A stretch of 64,000 nucleotides of DNA from Rhodopseudomonas palustris (GCF_013415845.1 NZ_CP058907.1:3472001-3536000), one strand, 5' to 3'; shown: positions 1 through 9,272, counted from the stretch's first letter. A program made the numbers and translations. The notes: a model not told the origin generated them from the letters alone.

Positions 1-75
1 AAGGAAGGTCCGATCCGGCTGCTGGTCGCCGCCAAGCTCAGCAAGACCCGGCTGATCGACAACATCGCAGTGTAA
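1..75 (+). CDS. panC: pantoate--beta-alanine ligase, C-terminal fragment
   Basis: Only the last 24 residues and the TAA stop lie in the window; the gene begins upstream. The tail RLLVAAKLSKTRLIDNI matches the conserved C-terminus of PanC, which condenses pantoate and beta-alanine with ATP in the cytoplasmic pantothenate/CoA pathway. It converges on the minus-strand DUF1489 gene 36 bp away. The assignment rests on this short tail, so other functions cannot be fully excluded. Confidence 0.8.
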   Translation, partial: KEGPIRLLVAAKLSKTRLIDNIAV

Positions 76-111
76 GCCGCGGCTGGATCACAAAGGCGCG
101 GCTAGCCGCGG

Positions 112-531
112 CTACAGCAGCCCGAGTTCGCGCAGCTCGCGGCGCATCGTCTCTGGCATCTCAGCGATCCCCTCGGCTGCCTTGCCGAGGTCCTGCGGCG
201 CGTCAGATGCGGTGAGATAGCGCCAGCCCTGGAACGGCCGCATCGGCCGCGGGCTCACCGGGTGTACTTCGGGCTCCAGCACCAGGCGGCAACGGCTGAT
301 GCCGTCGCCATCGCGAAACGGCTCGATCGCGACCAGCTTCTCCCGCGCCGCGATCTCGCCCCGGATCACCCAATACAGCGAGCCGCCATCGAGCAGCTCC
401 GCGTCCCGCTTCGGCACCATTCGGGTGATGTGGATGTGCCGCCCACCCGATCTGGCGCGCTCGGCCACCCGCTCGGTCAGATCCTTCACCGACTCGCAGC
501 CCACCGCGAGCTTGATCAAATGCAGTGCCAT
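112..531 (-). CDS. DUF1489 family protein
   Basis: 139-residue cytoplasmic protein of the DUF1489 family, known mainly from Alphaproteobacteria and of unknown function. The family look is clear in the N-terminal LIKLAVG, the central HIHITRMVPKR and the GGSLYWVIRGEI segment. No signal peptide or membrane segment is visible. It starts at ATG and lies 38 bp downstream of the membrane protein at 570-1613 on the same strand, so the two may be cotranscribed. Full-length for the family. Confidence 0.85.
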   Translation of the reverse strand: MALHLIKLAVGCESVKDLTERVAERARSGGRHIHITRMVPKRDAELLDGGSLYWVIRGEIAAREKLVAIEPFRDGDGISRCRLVLEPEVHPVSPRPMRPFQGWRYLTASDAPQDLGKAAEGIAEMPETMRRELRELGLL

Positions 532-569
532 CGAGGTCGACTGTCTCGCTTCCTGAAGAATGCCGCCGC

Positions 570-1613
570 TCAGTTTTCCGCGGGAGCCTCTTCCGGCGCA
601 AGCTGGACCGGCGCAGGCGGCTTCGGTTTCGGTGGAGCGGGCGGCCTCTTGGCGGGCGGCGGATTGGCGGCAGCCGCACCGGCAGCATTGTGTGTGGCCG
701 ACGCCTGGGCCGCGGCCGGAGGCGCCGGTGGCTTCTTGGCCGCCGGGGCGCTCTTGGCGTTGGTGGCAGCAGCTGCCGCCGGCTTGGCCGGCGTGGGCTC
801 CGTCATGATGCTGACGGGCGGAATTGAGGCCGACGTCGGGAAGTCGATATCCGTCGGCTTGCCGCTGGGCGCCTCGGTGACCCCGGCGAGCGCCGGCGTG
901 GCGCCCGGCACGGGGAGCGTAGCCCCAGCGGCGGCGGCCGGTACCGGACCTGCGCCCGCGGTCATCGGCAGGCCGCCCCAGCTCGGCGCGTAACGGGTCA
1001 AGGTGGTCTCGTAGAGATGGTCGCCGATATTCGCTGCGATCCGGCTGGAATCGGTCAGCGACCGGAACGCCGCGCAGTCGGTCGGCTGGCAGCGATCCTG
1101 CGACGACAGCACATAGGCGATCAGGCCATAGCGGTCGCGCTCGATCGCGCGGCGCAACCGGTTCAGCTCCGGCGTCATCTGCTTGTCCGCGGCAGCAACG
1201 TCACCGAGTGCAGTCAGCCGCGCCAGCCGGGCCGACGCATAGGATACGGCGGCCGCGACGGTTTCAGGCGAACTGAACAGCGCCTTCTCGCAGGCTGCCA
1301 GAACCATGTCGCCGGCAAGGTCGTCGACGCAGGCCAATGCCGGCATCGCCTTGGCGATCGGATCGCGGGCCTCTCCCGAAGCCTGCGAGCTCCCCGAGCT
1401 GCCGAAGCCGCGAAATGCCGAATAGCCCGCCAGTCCGATGGCACCGATCGTGATCGCCACCAGCGCGCCGTTGGCGACCGACTTGTCGGCCCGCAGCAAC
1501 GTGATCAGCACCAGCAGCGCCACGAATGCCGCAACCGCGACGGTGGCCCACATCGGAAAATTTGGTGAATGCAGAATCTGGTCGAACCAAGCCGACCAAG
1601 CAGCCGAATCCAT
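570..1613 (-). CDS. membrane-anchored hypothetical protein with Pro/Ala-rich tail
   Basis: 347 residues from the ATG at 1613; a longer version starting at 1667 is possible, but MDSAAWSAWFDQ puts the first helix in a normal place. Two hydrophobic segments sit at about residues 21-41 and 48-66. A soluble middle part follows (about 80-200) with several cysteines (ACVDDLAG, LAACEK, DRCQPTDC). The last 130 residues are low-complexity Ala/Pro/Lys. I do not recognise a named family. The tail may be a periplasmic or cytoplasmic spacer. Likely operon with DUF1489 downstream. Confidence 0.65.
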   Translation of the reverse strand: MDSAAWSAWFDQILHSPNFPMWATVAVAAFVALLVLITLLRADKSVANGALVAITIGAIGLAGYSAFRGFGSSGSSQASGEARDPIAKAMPALACVDDLAGDMVLAACEKALFSSPETVAAAVSYASARLARLTALGDVAAADKQMTPELNRLRRAIERDRYGLIAYVLSSQDRCQPTDCAAFRSLTDSSRIAANIGDHLYETTLTRYAPSWGGLPMTAGAGPVPAAAAGATLPVPGATPALAGVTEAPSGKPTDIDFPTSASIPPVSIMTEPTPAKPAAAAATNAKSAPAAKKPPAPPAAAQASATHNAAGAAAANPPPAKRPPAPPKPKPPAPVQLAPEEAPAEN

Positions 1614-1792
1614 GCGCGTTGTCCCCTGAGCGCCGATCCGGCGACTGAACACCGGCTTTACGACCAAAATGGGCGCAAGACTTGGCGAAACGCGTCCCCG
1701 AGATCGCTGTCCCCTGCCTCGGGCAGAGGCGTCAGGACAGCGATGATGATCTCAGAGGCTTATAGGTCTTTGGAAGACAGACGGTGCGCGGC

Positions 1793-1984
1793 TCAGCAGA
1801 CGCTGAGCTGGCTCTCTTTGGCGACTCGTTCGAACGCCTCGGAGATATTCTTGATGCGGTACTGGCAATCAGACCCATCGGTCGGGAGCAGACGGACGAT
1901 TTCGTACATGCCGCTGGCTGCCGGACGGGCAACGTTGCTGGCGGTAAAATAGACGGATTCACCTACCACGAACTTGTGCTTCAA
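1793..1984 (-). CDS. small conserved hypothetical protein (63 aa)
   Basis: 63 residues starting at TTG (1984). The start is supported by an AGGAG box at 1992-1996, 7 nt upstream. The protein (KHKFVVGESVYFTA ... YEIVRLLP ... YRIKN) has the composition of the short beta-rich SH3-like proteins common in Rhizobiales genomes. No signal peptide or membrane segment. Function unknown. It stands alone between the membrane-protein gene and the GST gene; about 210 bp upstream of it carry no gene. Confidence 0.6.
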   Translation of the reverse strand: MKHKFVVGESVYFTASNVARPAASGMYEIVRLLPTDGSDCQYRIKNISEAFERVAKESQLSVC

Positions 1985-2196
1985 CGCTCAACTCCTGCGC
2001 CACTTGAATACCGATCCGTGCCTTGTTGCCAGGTGTGATCGGCTCCCCCCAAACCCCGCGGGCTTATAGCACGCGGGACGCTCTTCTGGCCAGTGAATCA
2101 CGCATGGCTGGCGCCCCGATTTTGCTTGTTTTTCAGCGATCTAGGCGGCGACCGGGCTGGAACTGGAGCATCCTGGGAATGAATCCCTTCCGCAGG

Positions 2197-2853
2197 TCAA
2201 TCGGTCTCGAATTTATCGATGACCCAGGTCTCGGCCAGCGCGGCCTGAGTCCATTCCTGGAATGCCGGCAGCGCCATCATCACCGCCACGTAGCCCTGCG
2301 CGATCGGGTCAAGCTCGACCGCATAGGTGCGAAACCGATGCACGACGGGTGCGAACATTGCATCGACGCCGCTGAAGCGGCCGAACAGATACGGCCCGAA
2401 CCGGCCGTAGCGGTGACGGCAGTCGGTCCAGATCTCCTGCACCCGGGCGATGTCGGCGCGCGCCGCATCCGACAGCGGCTTGGCGCCGACCGGCCGATGG
2501 ATGTTCATGCCGCACTCGTTGCGCAGCGCGGCGAAGCCGGAGTGCATCTCGGCCGCCACCGACCGCGCATGAGCCCGCGCGGCGACATCGTCGGGCCAGA
2601 GTTGGGCCTTGGGAAAGCGCTCCGCGGCGTATTCGATGATCGCCAGCGAATCCCAGATCGTGACGTCGCCGTCGACCAGCACCGGCACCTTGCCGGCCGG
2701 CGTGAAAGCGAGGATGCGGCGCTTGTCGGCGTCGCCGGTGTACAGCGGGATCACCACCTCATCGAATGCGACGCCGGTGGCCTTCAGCGCGATCCACGGC
2801 CGCATCGACCACGACGAGTAGTTCTTGTTGCCGATCACCAGCGTCCGCGCCAT
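2197..2853 (-). CDS. glutathione S-transferase family protein
   Basis: 218 residues, the usual GST size. The N-terminal thioredoxin-like domain (about 1-80) carries YSSWSMRPWIALK, with Ser/Trp in the glutathione-activating position, the cis-Pro segment GKVPVLVDGD, and the glutathione-contacting IWDSLAIIEYAAE. An alpha-helical C-terminal domain follows. GSTs of this type conjugate glutathione to electrophiles or act in peroxide and ring-cleavage metabolism; the substrate cannot be read here. A GGGAG box lies about 9 nt before the ATG. Monocistronic by position. Confidence 0.88.
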   Translation of the reverse strand: MARTLVIGNKNYSSWSMRPWIALKATGVAFDEVVIPLYTGDADKRRILAFTPAGKVPVLVDGDVTIWDSLAIIEYAAERFPKAQLWPDDVAARAHARSVAAEMHSGFAALRNECGMNIHRPVGAKPLSDAARADIARVQEIWTDCRHRYGRFGPYLFGRFSGVDAMFAPVVHRFRTYAVELDPIAQGYVAVMMALPAFQEWTQAALAETWVIDKFETD

Positions 2854-2970
2854 GGCCGAATACTCCCTTCATCCCCGCAGAAATGCGTCCCTCGGCAATC
2901 AATCCACGACCATCGTGGCTGTCAATCGGTCGAGGTTGCGGCGCGCGGGCCATTGCGGCACTGCATTGCC

Positions 2971-3255
2971 ATGACACCTCACGATTCGGCGCCCACCCCC
3001 GCCTCTCCTGTCTCCGCCCTTGAAGACGACATCCTCGCCGTGCTGAACAAAGCCGGCCACGGCACGCTCAGCGCGCCGGAGATCGCTCATTCGCTGCGCC
3101 CCGAGGGCGACTGGCACGGTCTGCTGATGCCGATCCGGCGCGCCGCCGTTGCGCTGGCGCTGGACGGCCGGCTGGTGATCTACCGCAAGGGAAAGCCGGC
3201 CGACCCCAACGACTTCCGCGGCGTGTACCGGCTCGGCCTTCCGCGCCACGACTGA
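2971..3255 (+). CDS. DUF3253 domain-containing protein
   Basis: 94-residue soluble protein. The segment LEDDILAVLNKAGHGTLSAP, then PEIAHSLRPEGDWH and RLVIYRKGKP, matches the DUF3253 family. This is a small winged-helix-like domain of unknown role found in proteobacteria. The start at 2971 places the family match immediately after a short Pro-rich leader; a much longer open frame upstream in the same phase is antisense to GST and is not a gene. It converges on the YdcF gene with a 6-bp gap. Confidence 0.78.
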   Translation: MTPHDSAPTPASPVSALEDDILAVLNKAGHGTLSAPEIAHSLRPEGDWHGLLMPIRRAAVALALDGRLVIYRKGKPADPNDFRGVYRLGLPRHD

Positions 3256-3261
3256 GCGGCG

Positions 3262-4056
3262 CTACGGCGACGGCAGCAGCGACGTCGTCTTGCCGCCGAG
3301 CCGATAGGCCAGCAGCCCCGCCCATTCATGCACGGCGACGTCGGTGCGTGCGAGCCCCGCCGCCAGCGTCGAGAACGTGCGTGCTGCGTCCTCGCTGCCG
3401 CGCGTTCGCCAATCGACCGGATAGGGCACGACGTCGAAGCCGGCTGCGCGGAATGCGATGATCGATCGCGGCATGTGAAATGCCGACGTCACCAGCAGCC
3501 AGAGTTCGCCCGGCTTCGGTGCCACCAGAGCACGCGTATAGGCAGCGTTCTCGGCGGTCGTCCGCGACTTGTCTTCCAGCACCAGGCGATCCGACGCTAG
3601 GCCGAACCGCTCCAGCAGTTCGCCGGCGAGCGGGGCTTCGGCGACCGAGCGCTGGATCAGATTGCCGCTGCCGCCGCTGTAAACGATGCGTGCCTTCGGA
3701 TAGCGCCGCGCCAGATCGAGCGCCGCAAGCACGCGCTCGGCCGAGGCGTCGACTTCGAGGGTATTGCGGGCGACGCTGAGTTCGGAATCGATCGCTCCGC
3801 CGAGCACGATGATCCCATCCGGCGCGCGTCCCGCCTCGTGCCAGGGCGGAAACCGCTCGGACAGCGACAGCAGCAGTACGTTGCCGAGCGGCGAGTAACC
3901 GGCGATCAGCAGCAGCACGACGCCGCCGATCAGCAACGCCCGTCCTGCCCGCCACCAGCGCGTCAGCATGAGCACCAGGCCCGCCACACAGATCATCGCG
4001 ATCGTGTTGGACGGATGGACGAAGAAGCCGAGGATCTTGGAGAGCAGGAAGAACAT
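3262..4056 (-). CDS. YdcF family (DUF218) membrane protein
   Basis: 264 residues. Two N-terminal hydrophobic segments (about 5-28 and 38-58) precede a DUF218/YdcF domain: GIIVLGGAIDSE, RVLAALDLARRYPKARIVYSGG, then ENAAYTRALVAPKPGELWLLVTSAFHMPRS. This is the ElyC/SanA-like architecture, implicated in E. coli in envelope (peptidoglycan or enterobacterial common antigen) biogenesis. The catalytic domain should face the periplasm. Which envelope polymer it serves here is unknown. Confidence 0.85.
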   Translation of the reverse strand: MFFLLSKILGFFVHPSNTIAMICVAGLVLMLTRWWRAGRALLIGGVVLLLIAGYSPLGNVLLLSLSERFPPWHEAGRAPDGIIVLGGAIDSELSVARNTLEVDASAERVLAALDLARRYPKARIVYSGGSGNLIQRSVAEAPLAGELLERFGLASDRLVLEDKSRTTAENAAYTRALVAPKPGELWLLVTSAFHMPRSIIAFRAAGFDVVPYPVDWRTRGSEDAARTFSTLAAGLARTDVAVHEWAGLLAYRLGGKTTSLLPSP

Positions 4057-4130
4057 CGGTCACCAGCACGCTGAAGATCGTCTCTTTCGACGTGCGTTAT
4101 TCCGGCAGCGAGGTCAACGGCGGCTAGCGC

Positions 4131-4964
4131 TCAGTCCCACACTGGTGCGGTCGGCATCGTGGTCAGGCGTCCTTTCGGACTGCCGAGCGTGAAGATCTCC
4201 TGCATTTCGGCATCCGACAGTTCGAAGTCGAACACGTCGATGTTCTGCGCCAGCCGCTCGAGGCGAGAGCTGCGCGGAATTGCCGCGACGTTCTGCTGGA
4301 TCAGCCAGCGCAGGCAGACCTGCGCGGCGGTCTTGCTGTGCACGTTGCCGATCCGGGTGAGAACCTCGCTCTTCTTGGCATTGCCGCGCGCGATCGGGCT
4401 GTAGGCGACCAGCGCCATGCCGTACAGCGCGCAGCCGGCGAGCACCTTCTGCTGATCGAGAAAAGGGTGGTACTCGACCTGATTGCACACCAGCGGCGCC
4501 GGGCAGACCGCCACCGCCTCAGCGAGCAGCGCGACCGTGAAATTCGAGACGCCGATGTGCCGCGTCAGGCCGAGCGCACGGGCCTGCGCCAGAGCGCCGA
4601 GTGTTTCCGCCAGCGGCACATGCGCGTTCGGCCAGTGCAGCAGCAGCAGATCCACCTCGGACAGCCGCAGCTTGACCAGGCTCTCTTTGGCCGAGCGAAC
4701 GAGATCATTGGGGGCGAAATGCGTCGTCCAGACCTTGGTGGTGACGAACAACTGATCGCGGCGAATGTGGGAATTGCGGATGCCCTCCCCGACCTCGCGT
4801 TCGTTGTCGTAGATCTGAGCGGTGTCGATATGGCGATAGCCGAGGCGGAGCGCCTGCTCGACGATCCGCGAGCAGCTATGTCCGCTCAGTTCCCAGGTGC
4901 CGAGCCCGAGTGCGGGGATCTTGGCCCCATGGGCTTCGACGAAGTGCGCGTCGGCGGTCTGCAT
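4131..4964 (-). CDS. aldo/keto reductase
   Basis: 277 residues, a single AKR TIM barrel. The catalytic tetrad is visible: Asp and Tyr in DTAQIYDNE, Lys in VTTKVW, His in LLLLHWPN. The NADPH-binding end IPRSSRLERLAQNIDVFDF is present. It reduces small aldehydes or ketones, of the 2,5-diketo-gluconate/methylglyoxal reductase kind. Full-length, ATG start. It is followed by the YdcF gene after 74 bp on the same strand. Physiological substrate not inferable. Confidence 0.9.
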   Translation of the reverse strand: MQTADAHFVEAHGAKIPALGLGTWELSGHSCSRIVEQALRLGYRHIDTAQIYDNEREVGEGIRNSHIRRDQLFVTTKVWTTHFAPNDLVRSAKESLVKLRLSEVDLLLLHWPNAHVPLAETLGALAQARALGLTRHIGVSNFTVALLAEAVAVCPAPLVCNQVEYHPFLDQQKVLAGCALYGMALVAYSPIARGNAKKSEVLTRIGNVHSKTAAQVCLRWLIQQNVAAIPRSSRLERLAQNIDVFDFELSDAEMQEIFTLGSPKGRLTTMPTAPVWD

Positions 4965-5018
4965 GACGATCGTCCCGCATTTTGGGTACGTAGACTGATC
5001 AGAAGTAGTATGAACCGA

Positions 5019-5384
5019 TCAGCACTCGCTGCCAATCGCTGGCGCGGCGACGAGCTTACTAATTTCTTCCCGGCGACCGGCCAGCGCGGCAAACACCAGA
5101 TCGGGCGTATGCGCGATCACGGTCAGTAGCGCACGCGCCGGTCCGCGCGGGCTCCGCTTGCCCTGCTCCCAGTTCCGGATGGTCTCGACCGGCACACCGA
5201 GCCGCGCGGCGAACTCGGTCTGAGTCAGCCCGGCGCGCAGCCGCAATTCGCGCACCTTCGGCTCAGCCGCGGGAGTACGCACGATCGGGTCGGGACCGGT
5301 CGGCGCGAGCGGAAACTCGTGGCCGTCGCGCAGTTCGACGATCCGCCCGTCCGCTTTCAGCCGCAGCCGCTGTATCTGGGTCAT
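5019..5384 (-). CDS. XRE-family helix-turn-helix regulator
   Basis: 121 residues. The N-terminal half is a short beta-type segment. A Cro/C1-type HTH follows at about residues 45-95 (LRAGLTQTEFAARLGVPVET, then IRNWEQGKRSP). The pattern resembles NadS/HigA/MqsA-type antitoxin regulators, which repress their own operon. No toxin gene lies beside it: the neighbours are mgtE upstream and the aldo/keto reductase downstream. It is either an orphan antitoxin-like regulator or a local repressor. Confidence 0.8.
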   Translation of the reverse strand: MTQIQRLRLKADGRIVELRDGHEFPLAPTGPDPIVRTPAAEPKVRELRLRAGLTQTEFAARLGVPVETIRNWEQGKRSPRGPARALLTVIAHTPDLVFAALAGRREEISKLVAAPAIGSEC

Positions 5385-5428
5385 GGACGGAATCGTCCGC
5401 CAACAGCGTTAACAAGACATGAAGAGAC

Positions 5429-6850
5429 TTATTTCAGTCCGAACCACAGCGTCGCGATGCCCAAGAAGGCGAAGAACCCGACGACGTCGGTCACAGTAGT
5501 GACGAACGTCCCCGACGCGACCGCCGGGTCGGCCCGCATCCGCTCCAGCGCCATCGGGATCAGGATACCACCAAGCGCGCCGGCAATCAGATTGCAAATC
5601 ATCGCCAGCCCGATCACCACACCGAGGCCCGGCACCCTGAACCAAGCGTAGGCCGCGATGCCGGTGATCAGCGCAAACGCGACGCCGTTGACCAGACCGA
5701 CCAGCGCCTCGCGCATCACCACCCGAACCGCGTTCCAGGGCCCCAGTTCGCGGGTAGCGAGCGCCCGCACCGCCACCGTCATGGTCTGGGTCGCAGCGTT
5801 ACCACCCTGGCTGGCGACGATCGGCGCCAGCACGGCGAGTGCCACCATCTGCTGCAGCTGATCCTCGAACAGCCCGAGCACCGAGGACGCCAGGAACGCG
5901 GTGGCGAGGTTGACCAGCAGCCAGTTGAAGCGGCCGCGCGCGATCGTCCACACCCGGTCGGACAGTTCTTCGTCACTGGTGACGCCGCCCAGCGCCTTGA
6001 GGTCTTCGTCGGCCTCCTCCTCGATCACGTCGACGACGTCGTCGATGGTGATCACGCCGACCAGACGGTTCTGGCCGTCGACCACCGGGGCCGCGACGAG
6101 GTTGTACTTACCGAACAGCCGAGCGACTTCCTCCTGATCGTCGTCCACCGACACCTTGCGGCGATCCTCGTCGACCAGCTCTGGCAGCGGCACGTTACGG
6201 TGCGACCGCAGCAGCCGATCCAGCGACACCGCGCCCTGCCAGTGATTGACGCCGTCGACGACGTAGATCTCATAGAAGCGATCCGGCAGCTCGGCGGTTT
6301 CACGCATGAAGTCGATCGCCTCGCCGACGGTCCAGTCCCGCGGCACGGCGATGAAATCGGTCTGCATCCGCCGGCCGGCGGAGTTTTCCGGATAGTCGAG
6401 GCTGCGTTCGAGCGCGTCGCGTTCGGAGGGCGGCAGCTTGTCGAGGATCTCCTCCTGATCCTCTTCGTCGAGCACCTGCAGCAGCTCGACGGCGTCGTCG
6501 GAATCCAGTTCGCGGACGCCTTCGGCTACGGTCTCCGGCTCGAGCTCTTCGAGGATCTCCTCGCGGACGGTTTCGTCGACTTCGTTGAGCGCGGAGAAGT
6601 CGAAATCGGCCCCGGTCAGTTCCACCAGCCGAACCCGCTCGTCTGAATCCAGCGCCCTGATCAGGTCGCCGAGGTCGGCCTCGTGGAGTTCGGACACCAG
6701 CCCCCGCAACGAGCCGGCGTCTTCGGCGGCGATCGCGCGAGACACCGCCTCGACGAACTCGGCCCGGAGGTCACCGTGGTCATCCCGCATGGCCATAGGA
6801 TCGAGAGCGGCCAGATCGGGCCGCACGACCGCATCCACGTCGTCGGTCAT
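5429..6850 (-). CDS. mgtE: magnesium transporter MgtE
   Basis: 473 residues. Order: a very acidic N domain (about 30-150), a tandem CBS pair (about 155-285, LVGVITIDDVVDVIEEEADE), a plug helix, then five membrane helices (about 310-473). Those helices contain the pore segment SQGGNAATQTMT and the TVTDVVGF helix whose Asp lines the ion path. MgtE is a homodimeric inner-membrane Mg2+ channel that closes when Mg2+ fills the N and CBS domains. ATG start with a GGAG box 7 nt upstream. It is divergent from the first deacetylase; the 162-bp spacer shows no obvious Mg2+ riboswitch. Confidence 0.95.
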   Translation of the reverse strand: MTDDVDAVVRPDLAALDPMAMRDDHGDLRAEFVEAVSRAIAAEDAGSLRGLVSELHEADLGDLIRALDSDERVRLVELTGADFDFSALNEVDETVREEILEELEPETVAEGVRELDSDDAVELLQVLDEEDQEEILDKLPPSERDALERSLDYPENSAGRRMQTDFIAVPRDWTVGEAIDFMRETAELPDRFYEIYVVDGVNHWQGAVSLDRLLRSHRNVPLPELVDEDRRKVSVDDDQEEVARLFGKYNLVAAPVVDGQNRLVGVITIDDVVDVIEEEADEDLKALGGVTSDEELSDRVWTIARGRFNWLLVNLATAFLASSVLGLFEDQLQQMVALAVLAPIVASQGGNAATQTMTVAVRALATRELGPWNAVRVVMREALVGLVNGVAFALITGIAAYAWFRVPGLGVVIGLAMICNLIAGALGGILIPMALERMRADPAVASGTFVTTVTDVVGFFAFLGIATLWFGLK

Positions 6851-7012
6851 GGGGGCTCCCGCGAGTTTTTACTGGTTGCAGAAATCGGGCGCCGTCGGGC
6901 AAGATGCACTGTCGAACGGCGGCGCGAATGCCCGTGGCAATAACCAATCGGTGAAGCAGAGCGCAATGATAATCGTGACACCCACCAACAATCCGCCAAC
7001 CCGGAGGGTGTC

Positions 7013-7816
7013 GTGATCGTCGCGCGCACCGCTGCTGCCTTCGTCGCCCTCGCTGCCCTCGGCGGGACCGCTCACGCCGCCGAGTGCCCCCGCCCCGGGA
7101 CGCTCGGCACCTCGCGGGTGCTGACCGTCGATCCGGCGACCTATCCGCGCGTCGGCCTGAAGAGCTTCCCGCAAACCCTGCCGCTTGCTGATCGCGAAGT
7201 GGTGCTGACCTTCGACGACGGTCCGGCCGCCACGACCCCGGCGGTGCTGAAAGCTCTCGCCGACGAATGCGTCCACGCCACCTTTTTCCTGGTCGGCAAA
7301 CCCGCCTCCGAGATGGGCGAGATGGTGCGGCGGATCGCGGCCGGCGGTCACACCATCGGCCATCACACCTACACCCATCAGCATCTGTCGGCGCTGAGCC
7401 ATGCCGATGCACTCACCGAGATCGACCGCGGCATCGCGGCCGACGAAGCGGTGATGCGCGCCAAGGGCATTCCGGTGGCAACCACGCGGTTCTTCCGCTT
7501 CCCGTATTTCGAATCCACCCCGGCGCTGCTCGATGATCTGCAGGCGCGTGGCATCTCGGTGTTCGGCGCTGATCTGTGGGCCAGCGACTGGAATCTGATG
7601 ACGCCCGACGAACAGCTCAAGCTGATCACCGAGCGCCTGACGGCGACCGGCCGCGGCATCATCCTGTTTCACGATCCGCGCAAGCAGACCGCCGAAATGA
7701 TGCCGGCCTTCCTGCGCTGGCTGCGCGAAAACAACTACCGCGTCGTGCACGCGGTGCCCTCTGACGAAGCCGGGCATGCGGTTGCGTCGGATACGCATGG
7801 CCGTACTGCGCGCTGA
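7013..7816 (+). CDS. exported polysaccharide deacetylase (NodB homology), copy 1
   Basis: 267 residues from GTG 7013, with a GGAGG box at about 7002. Signal peptide residues 1-22, cleavage expected after AHA. NodB-domain motifs are all present: TFDDGP (MT1), HHTYTHQH (MT2), RFFRFPYF (MT3), GADLWASDWN (MT4), IILFHD (MT5). Such enzymes remove N- or O-acetyl groups from peptidoglycan, chitin-like or surface polysaccharide using a metal held by Asp/His/His. The next gene is a diverged tandem copy, which points to duplication. Periplasmic or extracellular; substrate unknown. Confidence 0.88.
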   Translation: MIVARTAAAFVALAALGGTAHAAECPRPGTLGTSRVLTVDPATYPRVGLKSFPQTLPLADREVVLTFDDGPAATTPAVLKALADECVHATFFLVGKPASEMGEMVRRIAAGGHTIGHHTYTHQHLSALSHADALTEIDRGIAADEAVMRAKGIPVATTRFFRFPYFESTPALLDDLQARGISVFGADLWASDWNLMTPDEQLKLITERLTATGRGIILFHDPRKQTAEMMPAFLRWLRENNYRVVHAVPSDEAGHAVASDTHGRTAR

Positions 7817-7871
7817 GCCGGCCCCACGTCCCAGAATCGCCATGGAACTTTGAACGGTTAAGCAGCCGTTC

Positions 7872-9272
7872 ATGACGCGGTTTTATTTTCGGTCCGGGTT
7901 GGGATTCGGGCGTCGTGAACCGCGCTGTCGGTCGCGTGAAGGCGGTGCACTGTTGTCTGAACGTTCGTTGCGGATTTCCTATCTCGTTGGTGCGGCTTGC
8001 GTCGCCGCCGCACTCGCCCTCCAGCCCCATCAGGCCCAAGCGGCAAGCTGCCCCGGCAATCCCGATGCGCTAGGCACATCGCGTACGCTGGTCGTCGATC
8101 CGCGCGAACATCCGCGCATCGGCACGATGCAATATAGCGAGACCCTGCCGCTGCGCGACCACGAGGTGGTGCTGACATTCGACGACGGCCCGCTGCCGCG
8201 CGAAAGCAATCAGGTGCTCGACATCCTGGCCAAGGACTGCGTCAAGGCGACGTTCTTCGTGGTCGGGCGGATGGCAAAGACGTTTCCAGCCGGTGTCCGC
8301 AAGCTGCGCGACGCCGGCCATACCATCGGCACCCACAGCCAGAATCATCCGCTGAGCTTCAACCGGATGTCGGTGGAGCAGGCGCAGCAGGAGGTCGACG
8401 AAGGCATCGCCTCGACCCTCGCCGCCCTCGACGGTGACCGCGCCGCGCTGTCGCCGTTCTTCCGTATTCCCGGCCTGCTGCGAGCCGAAGCGGTCGAAGG
8501 ATACCTCGCTTCCCGCGGCATCCAGGCATGGAGCGCGGACTTCCCGGCCGACGACTGGCGTCACGTCTCGCCCGACACCGTGTATCACCTGGCGATGAGC
8601 CGTCTGGCCGCAAAGGGCAAGGGTATCCTGTTGCTACACGACATCCAGCCGCGCACGGTGGCGGCGTTGCCGCGGATCCTGCAGGCGCTGAAGGCCGGCG
8701 GCTACAAGATCGTGCACGTGGTCGCAGCGACGCCGGAACTGCCGAAGACGCCGACCGAGCCGCAGGAGTGGCGGCTGCATCCGACTTCCGAGACGGTGGC
8801 GAAGGTGCGCTGGCCCAAGGTGCCGCGCTTCGTGTTCGCCAATGAAGAGATGCTGCCCGCCCCCGAACTCGCCGACATCGGCCTCGACCGCGACCGCCTG
8901 ATTCCAGGCAGCGCCCCGATCCGGTCGAATCGTCTCGCGCGTGGCCAGGTGCCGACGCCGCAGCGCTCGCCGTGGCCGCGGCAGGCCCTGATCGAATCGC
9001 CCGACAATCTGATCAGCCTGCCGGTGCCGTCGCCGAGCCTGTTTGCGATTCCTGAACGGAACGCTCCGGCAATCCGGGCGATGGTCCCGGTGAAGGCGGA
9101 ACGCGCCGCCCGCGAAACGCCCCAGCTCGTCCGCGACGCGAACAACCGGACGCTGTCGATCGACGTCGGCGCCGCCGCGCGGCCGATCTCCGGCAGCGTA
9201 GGGATTGCCCCGGAAGGCCTACAGCGGGGCCCGCTCGACGCCGGCAGCCGCCCTCGCCCGCTCAATCATTGA
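7872..9272 (+). CDS. exported polysaccharide deacetylase, copy 2, with C-terminal extension
   Basis: 466 residues from ATG 7872. A TTG at 7953 would give LSERSLRISYLVGAA as the signal peptide start and may be the true one. NodB motifs: TFDDGPLP, THSQNH, SADFPADDW, LLLHDIQP. MT3 is altered to FFRIPGLL. After about residue 300 comes a Pro/Arg-rich extension with no recognised domain. Its opening (CPGNPDALGTSRTLVVDP) parallels copy 1 (CPRPGTLGTSRVLTVDP) and shows they are paralogues. Gap to copy 1 is 55 bp, probably one operon. Confidence 0.85.
   Translation: MTRFYFRSGLGFGRREPRCRSREGGALLSERSLRISYLVGAACVAAALALQPHQAQAASCPGNPDALGTSRTLVVDPREHPRIGTMQYSETLPLRDHEVVLTFDDGPLPRESNQVLDILAKDCVKATFFVVGRMAKTFPAGVRKLRDAGHTIGTHSQNHPLSFNRMSVEQAQQEVDEGIASTLAALDGDRAALSPFFRIPGLLRAEAVEGYLASRGIQAWSADFPADDWRHVSPDTVYHLAMSRLAAKGKGILLLHDIQPRTVAALPRILQALKAGGYKIVHVVAATPELPKTPTEPQEWRLHPTSETVAKVRWPKVPRFVFANEEMLPAPELADIGLDRDRLIPGSAPIRSNRLARGQVPTPQRSPWPRQALIESPDNLISLPVPSPSLFAIPERNAPAIRAMVPVKAERAARETPQLVRDANNRTLSIDVGAAARPISGSVGIAPEGLQRGPLDAGSRPRPLNH

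Noticed and set aside
6851..7012. Mg2+-sensing riboswitch (M-box or similar) before mgtE
   Set aside because: Only 162 bp shared with a divergent gene and no conserved M-box elements visible.
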